In this document: piece after piece, positions 1 to 5,349 of the stretch
Layout: each line of letters opens with the position of its first letter
Position numbering within the stretch: position 1 is the stretch's first letter
Source: Actinomycetota bacterium
Lineage (GTDB): Bacteria > Actinomycetota > Acidimicrobiia > Acidimicrobiales > Ilumatobacteraceae
Assembly (NCBI GenBank): GCA_005789925.1
Contig: SXWG01000159.1
Coordinates: 1 to 5,710 of the forward strand
DNA: 5,710 nucleotides
Direction of reading: 5' to 3'
The notes under the pieces: generated by a model
Seen by the model: the letters and a program-made list of their open reading frames with translations, nothing else
Told to the model about the DNA's origin: nothing
The model's database searches: none
Made by a program: the position numbers and the translations under genes

Positions 1-44
1 AAGGGTGGGCCTTTACATTTTCTGCCGAGTCATTCACTTAGATT

Positions 45-497
45 GTGGGCGTGGCCTTTGGTCTGCATTCCGTCACTGACCAGTTTCGCTGGATCGCGCG
101 CAACACCCGTCGCCTGATCGTCACTCTCGTCGGCTTTTCCATTCTCGGTGCTGGGCTCTCAATGTTGGTGTTGCCTGGGCCAGGGATCATCGTCGTGTTG
201 CTCGGGTTCGCCGTGCTTGCACGAGAGTTCACATGGGCAGAACGTGCTCTCGACAAAACGGCTGCCTCGGCCGCATCTGCGACCTCGAAGGTCACGTCCA
301 CGAAAATCGGCAAACTGACACTCGCCGCATCGGCGCTCAGCATGATCATCGGCGGTGGAGTCGTGATGTTCATCTTAAGCGACCAGCAGATCATCGGTGC
401 GAGTGTGACGATTGCCGGCGTCATCGCACTCTCGACCGTGCTCCCTGCAGTGCAGCGTTGGTTGAACCGAAAGGTCGGCGAGCGTGAACGACGCTGA
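45..497 (+). CDS. PGPGW-motif small integral membrane protein
   Basis: A 150-aa protein beginning with a short basic N-terminus (R15 to R23), then a hydrophobic segment (about 24-43) that runs into the signature LPGPG (43-47), a second hydrophobic stretch (48-60) and the trailing AREFTWAER (59-67). This is the pattern of the PGPGW transmembrane family (Pfam PGPGW, actinobacterial TIGR02611-like), whose function is unknown. An Ala/Ser/Lys/Thr-rich linker (68-90) precedes two more probable membrane segments (about 91-112 and 115-135) and a basic tail ending in RERR. The length suits the family. The GTG start is the first usual start after an in-frame TAG at 39-41. No clear Shine-Dalgarno is visible, and a second GTG lies at 51, so the start is moderately sure. 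A TACATT at 14-19 could be a -10, but its -35 would fall outside the window. The end overlaps the next gene by 14 bp. Confidence 0.85.
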   Translation: MGVAFGLHSVTDQFRWIARNTRRLIVTLVGFSILGAGLSMLVLPGPGIIVVLLGFAVLAREFTWAERALDKTAASAASATSKVTSTKIGKLTLAASALSMIIGGGVVMFILSDQQIIGASVTIAGVIALSTVLPAVQRWLNRKVGERERR

Positions 498-978
498 CGC
501 TATTCGCCGCGTCATCTACACATACTGTCGCGGCATTGACCGCCGGCAGATGGATGTCGTGCGGTCGTGTTACCACCCAGACGCCACTGACCACCACGGC
601 GATTACCGCGGTGGTGTCGACGGAGTGATTGCGCACTTCGAAAATGAAGTGTCGAAGTGGGACTCCACTAGTCATTTCATCGGCAACGTACTCATTGACG
701 TCGACGGTGATATCGCCCGTGTGGAGAGCTACGCACTCGCCCACCATCGACGTGACACGACACCAGAGCGGCGGGGCATCGACTTCGTGGCAGGCGTCCG
801 TTACGTGGACGACTTTGAAAAACGTGGCGGGACGTGGCGAATCTCGACACGCGTGGTGCTTGTTGACTGGACCCGCACAGACGACTTACCAACTCATGGT
901 TGGACGAGGCCGCCGCACTATGCGCAACCAGGTCGTGAAGACGACCCTGTGTTTAGTCGCGACCTTCGTTCGCTTTAG
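484..978 (+). CDS. SnoaL-like / NTF2-like family protein (SnoaL_4 type)
   Basis: A 164-aa protein with the hallmarks of the SnoaL_4 group of the NTF2-like fold: an N-terminal helix with YCRGIDRRQMDVVRSCYHPDA (14-34), a DHHGDYRGG segment (36-44), then STSHFIGNVLIDVDGD (61-76), and a strand-rich C-terminal half with RGIDFVAGVRYVDDFEKR (97-114) and GTWRISTR (116-123). Relatives include scytalone dehydratase, ketosteroid isomerase and ring-hydroxylase beta subunits, so a cytosolic dehydratase, isomerase or binding role is possible. Catalytic identity cannot be read from the sequence. The GTG start is set by an in-frame TGA at 463-465 and by family fit; GAAAGG at 469-474 is a plausible ribosome binding site with a 9-nt spacer. 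It overlaps the membrane-protein gene by 14 bp, suggesting translational coupling. Its TAG stop overlaps the stop of the convergent SDR gene. It may work in the same pathway as that operon, but this is inferred from proximity alone. Confidence 0.85.
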   Translation: MNDADAIRRVIYTYCRGIDRRQMDVVRSCYHPDATDHHGDYRGGVDGVIAHFENEVSKWDSTSHFIGNVLIDVDGDIARVESYALAHHRRDTTPERRGIDFVAGVRYVDDFEKRGGTWRISTRVVLVDWTRTDDLPTHGWTRPPHYAQPGREDDPVFSRDLRSL

Positions 979-1874
979 TTCTTCTTGGCAGCTTCCGGCT
1001 TCCACTCGCGGAAGTAGTCGGGATTGCGACGATCACGCATGGACTCGAAACGCTTGCGCAATGTCTCTTCAGTCTGCGGACTCGATGGCAAGATCCAGAA
1101 CTGATCGTTGACGATGGCATTGAACACTTGGTCTGCCACGACCTCGAGGGGTGTTTCGTTGATTGTGGCATTCGAAGCCTTCATAATGTTGACCACGTCG
1201 TCGTACGTGAAGTGACCGTCCGTTCGTGGTTGGTCGCGCTCGTATTCGGCTGGACGCGTGGCCCACGCCTCATACAGCTTTGTCTTCAACATGCCAGGGC
1301 CTGGAAACAGCACTGACGCACCAATCTTGGTGTTGCGAGTGCGAAGATGCAGCAGCAGTGCCTCGCTCATTGTGACCACCGCTGCTTTCGACACTGAGTA
1401 GATAGGTGTGTCAGCCATCGGTGCAATGCCACCATTGCCACTTGTGGTGTTGACGATGTGCCCTTCCTCGCCTTGGGCGATCATGATCGGTGTGAAGACC
1501 TTGATTCCCCACGCGACACCATAAACATTTACGTCCATGCACCAACGCCAGTCAGCCGGTTCGTAGTCCCACAGTGCCAACTGTCCACCCGGTCCGAGGC
1601 CCGCGTTGTTGCACACCACATGAACTGCGCCGTACGCCTTCAGTGTCTCTTGTGCGAGGTTCTCGACGGACTCGAGCTTCGTGACATCGGTGCGCACACC
1701 AGTGACTTCAAGCCCCTCACCACGCAACTGTTTCACTGATTCGTCGATGCGTTCTTGCACGATGTCGGCGATGACGACCTTCATGCCCTCCTGCCCGAAT
1801 CGCTGTGCCATCGCCAGGCCAATTCCGCTCGCACCGCCTGTGACGACAGCAACTTTCCCCTTTAGCTCCTTCAT
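975..1874 (-). CDS. short-chain dehydrogenase/reductase (SDR), NAD(P)-dependent
   Basis: A 299-aa classical SDR with a Rossmann fold. Visible landmarks are the cofactor glycine motif TGGASGIG (12-19), an acidic residue at the end of strand 2 (D37, favouring NAD(H) over NADP(H)), D63 for the adenine ring, NNAG (89-92), and a complete catalytic tetrad N116, S145, Y159 and K163 (YSVSK). The PG motif after strand 6 reads FPGPGMLKT. A C-terminal extension of about 40 residues after the core, ending in a charged RRNPDYFREWKPEAAKKN, makes it longer than the usual 250 aa. It probably oxidises or reduces a secondary alcohol/ketone intermediate in the cytosol. It is the last gene of the four-gene operon, starting 2 bp after the stop of the upstream amidohydrolase gene (TAG-TC-ATG). 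No good Shine-Dalgarno is seen, so translation is probably coupled. The substrate cannot be inferred from sequence alone. Confidence 0.95.
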   Translation of the reverse strand: MKELKGKVAVVTGGASGIGLAMAQRFGQEGMKVVIADIVQERIDESVKQLRGEGLEVTGVRTDVTKLESVENLAQETLKAYGAVHVVCNNAGLGPGGQLALWDYEPADWRWCMDVNVYGVAWGIKVFTPIMIAQGEEGHIVNTTSGNGGIAPMADTPIYSVSKAAVVTMSEALLLHLRTRNTKIGASVLFPGPGMLKTKLYEAWATRPAEYERDQPRTDGHFTYDDVVNIMKASNATINETPLEVVADQVFNAIVNDQFWILPSSPQTEETLRKRFESMRDRRNPDYFREWKPEAAKKN

Positions 1875-1876
1875 GA

Positions 1877-3166
1877 CTAGGCCGCGTTTCTCTGAGTGTG
1901 TTTCATCATTCCTGGACAGTGCGTCGCCTCGGCTGGGATCGATGCGTAGTCGATTCCTCCGAAGACTTCACCAGCCGTGAGACAGTGTTTGTCGGCGAGT
2001 GCCCGCAACTTGTCGACGTCGAAGTGATACAACTTCGCCGACGTGTGGGTGAGCATTTGTGCGACTTCGTCGATGTCAATGCCCCCGAACGTGTTCTTTA
2101 AATGCTCGGTCGTGTACGGCCACGAGGCCTCGAGGTGCGGATAGTCCGACCCCCACGCGATGTTTTCAACACCTACCTTGTCCCGCAAATCAGCTTCGAC
2201 CGGCCGCAGGAAACTTGCCCCGACGTGACACTGGCGCTTCCAGTAGGTGCTCGGCTTCTCGGGAAGATCTTGTGTGGCGTAGAAGCCGAACAGTGTCTCT
2301 GAGCCGTGGGTGCCGTACTTCATGCGCTCATAGAAACTGTCAAGCTCGGTGAGCGTGTCCACGACCCACTTGGTGCCTGTCTCAGTGTTCACGAAGCGCA
2401 GGTTCGGGTGACGTTCGAAGACTCCGCTGAACAACAAGTGCCACATGGCTCGATGTCCCCACCAAGTGACTTCGAGCATGAACATGGCGAGTGACGCCGG
2501 GAAGTACGGACCGAATTCCGGAACGCCACCACCGGAATGGTGCGTGACAGTGAAGTCAAGCTCTTCGCACTTGGTCCAGAGTGGTTCGTAACAGGGCGCA
2601 TACAGCGGCTCGAAGCCAGAACCTGGAGGTGCACCTGGCAACAACATGCCACCACGGAGATTGTTCTCCTTGGCCCACTCAAGCTCTTTGACGGAACCTT
2701 CGACATCACCCAAGAACACCTGGATCAACGCTGAACGCTGGTCAGGAGCCTGCGACACATAGTCAGCAGCCCAACGATTGTGGGCCTTCAGGCCTGCGAA
2801 ACGCAATTCACCATCATTGCTGAGCCGTGGTGCTTCGAACATGTTCGCCGGAATCGGCGCGAATGGCGGAAGCGTGTTTGGAAACACGACTTCTGCAATC
2901 ACTCCGTCTGCCAACTGTTCTTTCATGCGACGATCAGAGTTCCAGTTTCGATCAGCGTCCTTGTCTGGATCGCCACCGACTCCGACGTTACGGGTTGACT
3001 TGTCCCCCATCGTGGCCTGGATCATCTTGTTGCGTTCTTCGACTTCGTTCGCCCACTCATCGAACTGCGGGTGGTACTTCTTCTCGAGGTAATTCTTGTA
3101 ATCCCAGAGATCAGCGCCTGCGTGACAGTCCGCAGAGATGACGACGTGATGGTCAGATGGTTTCAT
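1877..3166 (-). CDS. Amidohydro_2 family metal-dependent hydrolase/decarboxylase (429 aa)
   Basis: A 429-aa TIM-barrel protein of the Amidohydro_2 (ACMSD-related) family. The first-strand metal motif reads SADCHAG (11-17), giving ligands D13 and H15, the D-x-H variant of the usual H-x-H. Later landmarks are AHNRW (128-132), VTHHSGG (207-213, with H210 as the likely metal histidine), HRAMWHLLFSGVFERHPNLRF (238-258), a conserved glutamate in NTETG (E262), and WGSDYPH (338-344) with the metal/catalytic D341 and H344. Family members hydrolyse, hydrate or non-oxidatively decarboxylate cyclic and aromatic acids; the actual reaction here is unknown. It is a paralogue of the upstream gene but divergent, with an extra stretch around 50-80 (DKSTRNVGVGGDPDKDADRN). 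The ATG is preceded by a good GAGGTG ribosome binding site with a 6-nt spacer, and the gene lies 10 bp after the neighbouring stop. Third gene of the operon. Confidence 0.93.
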   Translation of the reverse strand: MKPSDHHVVISADCHAGADLWDYKNYLEKKYHPQFDEWANEVEERNKMIQATMGDKSTRNVGVGGDPDKDADRNWNSDRRMKEQLADGVIAEVVFPNTLPPFAPIPANMFEAPRLSNDGELRFAGLKAHNRWAADYVSQAPDQRSALIQVFLGDVEGSVKELEWAKENNLRGGMLLPGAPPGSGFEPLYAPCYEPLWTKCEELDFTVTHHSGGGVPEFGPYFPASLAMFMLEVTWWGHRAMWHLLFSGVFERHPNLRFVNTETGTKWVVDTLTELDSFYERMKYGTHGSETLFGFYATQDLPEKPSTYWKRQCHVGASFLRPVEADLRDKVGVENIAWGSDYPHLEASWPYTTEHLKNTFGGIDIDEVAQMLTHTSAKLYHFDVDKLRALADKHCLTAGEVFGGIDYASIPAEATHCPGMMKHTQRNAA

Positions 3167-3169
3167 CGG

Positions 3170-3175
3170 TCACAC
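3170..3175 (-). promoter_or_regulatory. Shine-Dalgarno-like site of the 429-aa amidohydrolase gene
   Basis: On the minus strand the junction reads GTGAGGTGTGACCG directly before ATG. The purine-rich GAGGTG element overlaps the TGA stop of the upstream gene and ends 6 nt before the start (approximate placement 3173-3178). It supports the chosen start and indicates termination-reinitiation between the two amidohydrolase genes. Confidence 0.6.
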
Positions 3176-3176
3176 C

Positions 3177-4427
3177 TCACATGTGGCAGTCATACTCAGA
3201 GATCCACCAGCGTCCGGCTTTCACCTCTGCGGGGTCACTGAAGTGGTTCGGGTCTTGCCCAAGTTCTTCCGGAGTCGGGCCAACACGATCTGCAATTTTC
3301 TGCAGTGCATCGCGATCCATGTTGTAGCAACGGATGGCGTTCTCACCGAGCAGCAGCGCAGTGTCGTCAACTGGGAGATGTGCGAAGTCCTTCTTCAGGC
3401 GGTCACGGGTATGTGGCCATGTGCCTTCGGGGTGCGGGTAGTCCGTTCCCCACATGGTGCAGTCGATTCCGATTGCGTAGCGACGACGGAGCTCTTCCTT
3501 CGACATTGTCGAAGCTCCGATGAAGCAATTGACTCCGAAGTATTCGCTCGGCAGCTTTGTGAGAGTTCCCTTAATCTTCGCTGCCATCTTCTTCATTGTG
3601 TGACCACCACCGAAGTTGATGTCGGATTTCCAGAGCAAGTCTGCAGCCCAGTACGCACCGGCTTCAGTCACCACGAACTTCAACTTCGGGAACCGCTCGA
3701 AGGCGCCTGACAGAAGCAGATGGAACATCGGGCGATGCGTGAAGAACGGGACCTCGTGCACGTACACCCCTAGGTGTTCGTTGTAGTTCGCAGAGTCAGC
3801 CTCACCAGAGTGCGTGTGCACGACCATGCCTGTCTCTGCGCATGCCGCCCAGAATGGATCGTACGAACGATCGTTGTAGGGCTTGTTCGTGTGCCACATC
3901 GTCGGGATCATGACGCCGCGAATACCTGGCTGCTGGGCAGCCCAATGGACTTCCTCCACGGCTCGCTGCACATCGTGTGTCACCGGCACGAGCGCGATTC
4001 CCGCGCGACGCACAGGATTAGCCGCACAGAACTCTGCCAACCAGCGGTTGTGTGCGCGTGCACCTGCGTACGCAAGTCGTGGGTCGGTGATGCGACCGGC
4101 AGCGAGGCCGGCGCCGAATGGCGGTGACTCTTGACCCGTGACGGCGTCGGCATCGGCGAAGACGACTTCACCAGCGACACCGTCGTGGTCGAGCTCCTTG
4201 TCGCGCTGGACAGGATCCCATGCACCAGTGAGACCAAGCTCGTTGTCTTTCTCCCACTTTTCGATGTAGTCAGCGTTCATTTCCATCTGCATTCGGCGAT
4301 GGTTGTGACGCTCGGCAACGTACTGATCGAACTCGTCCATCACGCTGGGGTCGAGATACGGACGGTACTGCTCGCAGTGTAAACCTGCATGGCAGTCTGA
4401 CGAGACGACGATGTAGTGCTTGCTCAC
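3177..4427 (-). CDS. Amidohydro_2 family metal-dependent hydrolase/decarboxylase (416 aa)
   Basis: A 416-aa Amidohydro_2 TIM-barrel protein. The metal-site landmarks are SSDCHAG (9-15; D11, H13), VHTHSGE (203-209; H206 aligning with H210 of the paralogue, plus an extra H204), HRPMFHLLLSGAFERFPKLKF (231-251), VTEAG with E255, and WGTDYPHPEG (326-335; D329, H332). AHNRW (125-129) is shared with the paralogue, while the region 95-115 (VTGQESPPFGAGLAAGR) and the C-terminal tail (SEYDCHM) differ. The enzyme is expected to be cytosolic and to bind one divalent metal, acting as a hydrolase, hydratase or decarboxylase on an unidentified carboxylated substrate. The start is GTG, 4 bp after the TGA of the ADC-like gene, with a purine-rich GAAAGAAAGA upstream as a weak ribosome binding site. 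Second gene of the operon. Adjacent paralogues usually signal successive or parallel steps, or a heteromeric enzyme; the sequence does not decide which. Confidence 0.93.
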   Translation of the reverse strand: MSKHYIVVSSDCHAGLHCEQYRPYLDPSVMDEFDQYVAERHNHRRMQMEMNADYIEKWEKDNELGLTGAWDPVQRDKELDHDGVAGEVVFADADAVTGQESPPFGAGLAAGRITDPRLAYAGARAHNRWLAEFCAANPVRRAGIALVPVTHDVQRAVEEVHWAAQQPGIRGVMIPTMWHTNKPYNDRSYDPFWAACAETGMVVHTHSGEADSANYNEHLGVYVHEVPFFTHRPMFHLLLSGAFERFPKLKFVVTEAGAYWAADLLWKSDINFGGGHTMKKMAAKIKGTLTKLPSEYFGVNCFIGASTMSKEELRRRYAIGIDCTMWGTDYPHPEGTWPHTRDRLKKDFAHLPVDDTALLLGENAIRCYNMDRDALQKIADRVGPTPEELGQDPNHFSDPAEVKAGRWWISEYDCHM

Positions 4428-4431
4428 CTAC

Positions 4432-5223
4432 TCAATCTTTCTTTCCGAGAACCGACATGTCGTCGTAGCGCTGGTGCAGGAACGGCTCGATGTCCGCTCG
4501 TGACGCAGTGCCGACAATCTTTGCATTGATGACCGATGCACGCTCGCTCCAGGTCATCTCGATGATGCGACGGACTGGAATGTCGGCGAGAAAGTCGAGT
4601 GGCGAATCTTTCAGCATCACTGTTCCATCGACGAGTTCGACCTTGCGCTCGATGTGGTGCTTGTAACTGTGCACAATCAGCGGATCGCTGTCAAGAGTGT
4701 TCTTCACCTCACATGAAGGCGACACCTTGAAGTAAAAGTCGCAACTGTCACGCTCAATCGGGTCACGACTGCCTGTGATTGTGCCGTTCACTTCGACGAG
4801 GTCATGACCCATACGGCCGATGTACCCACTCACTTTGTCACCATCGCGGTTGATCTCGACGCGTGCAATCTTCTTCGGCTCGCCGAACACTTCGCGTCCA
4901 CCCACGGTCGCCTGCTCTGTGGTCATTGGCATGAACAACGGATATTCACCTTCTTGGTTTCCGTGCATCGCATGCACACCAAACCAGCCCGCACCGAAAC
5001 GAAGGCCGCCAGCCATCTCGACTTGTGTGATGTTGAAGCGCACATATGGCTTCGCATGCGGTGTGAGCGGCTTCGGAAGCACGGCGGCAATGATGTCCGG
5101 ATCGGTTTCGTAGATGACTTCGAAACACTGCGCCCAGGTCTGCGCGCCAGTTGCTTCAAGTTCGCGATTACGCCTGAGACTCTCAGGCTTTGCCGCATAT
5201 CGAACGGTCGAAAAATCAACCAT
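4432..5223 (-). CDS. acetoacetate decarboxylase superfamily protein
   Basis: A 263-aa protein beginning MVDFSTVRY. It fits the ADC family: FEVIYETDPDIIAAVLPKPL (34-53) near the N-terminus, then GEYPLFMPMTTEQATVGG (92-109) and the signature GREVFGEPKK (109-118). The lysine pair K117/K118 matches the Schiff-base Lys115 and its pKa-lowering neighbour Lys116 of clostridial ADC. By alignment from memory, the clostridial Arg29 and Glu76 positions appear to be alanines (A31, A78), so classical acetoacetate decarboxylation is doubtful. Another Schiff-base reaction, such as aldol/retro-aldol or dehydration, is possible. The ORF extends upstream to an ATG at 5277, but 5223 is preferred because GGGGGG lies 4 nt ahead of it and because the longer version would cover the regulatory repeats. 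An in-frame ATG at 5235 is a less likely alternative. First gene of the four-gene operon, divergent from the TetR gene. Confidence 0.9.
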   Translation of the reverse strand: MVDFSTVRYAAKPESLRRNRELEATGAQTWAQCFEVIYETDPDIIAAVLPKPLTPHAKPYVRFNITQVEMAGGLRFGAGWFGVHAMHGNQEGEYPLFMPMTTEQATVGGREVFGEPKKIARVEINRDGDKVSGYIGRMGHDLVEVNGTITGSRDPIERDSCDFYFKVSPSCEVKNTLDSDPLIVHSYKHHIERKVELVDGTVMLKDSPLDFLADIPVRRIIEMTWSERASVINAKIVGTASRADIEPFLHQRYDDMSVLGKKD

Positions 5224-5227
5224 GATT

Positions 5228-5233
5228 CCCCCC
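5228..5233 (-). promoter_or_regulatory. G-rich ribosome binding site deciding the ADC-like gene start
   Basis: On the minus strand six consecutive G are followed by AATC and then ATG at 5223, a 4-nt spacer. Pairing to the anti-SD can include G-U pairs. It favours the 5223 start over the upstream ATGs at 5235, 5250 and 5277, none of which has a comparable element seen at the right distance. Confidence 0.55.
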
Positions 5234-5243
5234 ATTTGTGAAG

Positions 5244-5259
5244 ACGGCATGAATGCCGT
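5244..5259. repeat. Perfect 7+7 bp inverted repeat in the divergent control region
   Basis: ACGGCAT-GA-ATGCCGT: two perfect 7-bp arms around 2 bp. In DNA it is a 16-bp palindrome of the size of a dimeric repressor site. In the minus-strand transcript it would lie in the 5' leader of the ADC-like gene and could fold as a 6-bp stem with a UUCA loop, ending about 20 nt before the start codon. No U-run follows, so it is not an intrinsic terminator. Confidence 0.6.
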
Positions 5260-5287
5260 TGCGATGGCCCCCACCACCGTCTATAAC
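5259..5287 (+). promoter_or_regulatory. Predicted promoter of the TetR-family gene
   Basis: TTGCGA (5259-5264, 4 of 6 to the -35 consensus) and TATAAC (5282-5287, 5 of 6 to the -10 consensus) are separated by exactly 17 bp. Transcription would begin near 5294, giving a leader of about 55 nt to the ATG at 5350. The -10 lies inside the 17-bp palindrome, as expected for autorepression. Prediction by eye only. Confidence 0.5.
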
Positions 5288-5317
5288 AGTGTTCTAGAAG
5301 ATGACGGGACCTGTCAA
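5280..5317 (-). promoter_or_regulatory. Predicted promoter(s) of the ADC/amidohydrolase/SDR operon
   Basis: Two readings on the minus strand. (a) A perfect TTGACA -35 (5317-5312), an 18-bp spacer and a weak AACACT -10 (5293-5288). (b) An extended -10, TGT followed by TATAGA (5288-5280), with no good -35. Either places the start of transcription within or just after the palindrome at 5281-5297 and leaves a leader of about 50-60 nt. The two promoter readings face the TetR promoter and overlap its -10, so opposing polymerases would compete. Confidence 0.45.
5281..5297. promoter_or_regulatory. Candidate TetR-family operator, 17-bp imperfect palindrome
   Basis: CTATAACAGTGTTCTAG: arms CTAtAACA and TGTTcTAG match at 7 of 8 positions around a central G. 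It covers the -10 elements of the predicted promoters in both directions and lies between the TetR start and the operon start, which is the classic place for a TetR operator. The AAC...GTT core is reminiscent of several actinobacterial TetR sites, but assignment to a particular regulator is not supported. Confidence 0.6.
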
Positions 5318-5322
5318 GTCCC
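5306..5322. repeat. GGGAC-N7-GTCCC inverted repeat
   Basis: Perfect 5-bp arms GGGAC (5306-5310) and GTCCC (5318-5322) around CTGTCAA. It overlaps the minus-strand TTGACA and the direct repeat described separately. It could be a second, weaker protein site or a small hairpin in the TetR leader RNA. Five-base arms can arise by chance, so confidence is modest. Confidence 0.35.
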
Positions 5323-5328
5323 TGTCAA
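5310..5328. repeat. 8-bp direct repeat CCTGTCAA x2, 11-bp period
   Basis: Copies at 5310-5317 and 5321-5328 are identical and offset by 11 bp, one helical turn, so they face the same side of the DNA. On the minus strand each reads TTGACAGG and contains a consensus -35 hexamer. They may be a duplicated -35, or an activator site just upstream of the operon promoter. Confidence 0.5.
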
Positions 5329-5336
5329 TCGGGCAC

Positions 5337-5343
5337 GGGAGGG
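5337..5343 (+). promoter_or_regulatory. Shine-Dalgarno of the TetR-family gene
   Basis: GGGAGGG followed by a 6-nt spacer and ATG at 5350. It is the strongest ribosome binding site in the window and fixes the start of the truncated regulator gene. The only in-frame stop just upstream is a TGA at 5302-5304, and there is no ATG, GTG or TTG between it and 5350. Confidence 0.75.
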
Positions 5344-5349
5344 ACCCAG

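Noticed and set aside
1..14. GGGTGGGCCTTT at the left edge as part of a terminator of an upstream gene.
   Set aside because: Only a 4-bp stem can be formed inside the window, and the left half, if any, lies outside; there is no clean U-run.
629..1111. A 160-codon plus-strand open frame spanning the convergent junction.
   Set aside because: It overlaps two well-supported genes out of frame and has low-complexity Ser/Thr/Arg-rich composition without motifs.
3183..3710. A 175-codon plus-strand open frame opposite the 416-aa amidohydrolase gene.
   Set aside because: It is antisense to a clear enzyme gene with intact motifs, shows no recognisable domain, and is rich in Cys/His/Arg as typical of shadow frames.
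1877..4427. A split or frameshifted single amidohydrolase gene.
   Set aside because: Each frame is full length, with its own start, complete set of metal motifs and a C-terminal end; they are two genes.
4804..5241. A 145-codon plus-strand open frame opposite the ADC-like gene.
   Set aside because: Antisense to a gene with family signatures, with no domain pattern; it is best explained by codon bias of the real gene.
5224..5277. An 18-residue N-terminal extension of the ADC-like protein from ATG at 5277.
   Set aside because: It has no ribosome binding site like that of 5223, would overlap the predicted promoter/leader and the inverted repeat, and ADC family proteins begin close to the 5223 start.
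5281..5297. Assignment of the palindrome to a KstR-type (cholesterol regulon) operator.
   Set aside because: The AAC/GTT core is similar, but the spacing (three bases between AAC A and GTT counted from the core) does not match what I recall for KstR, and the regulator's ligand domain is truncated.
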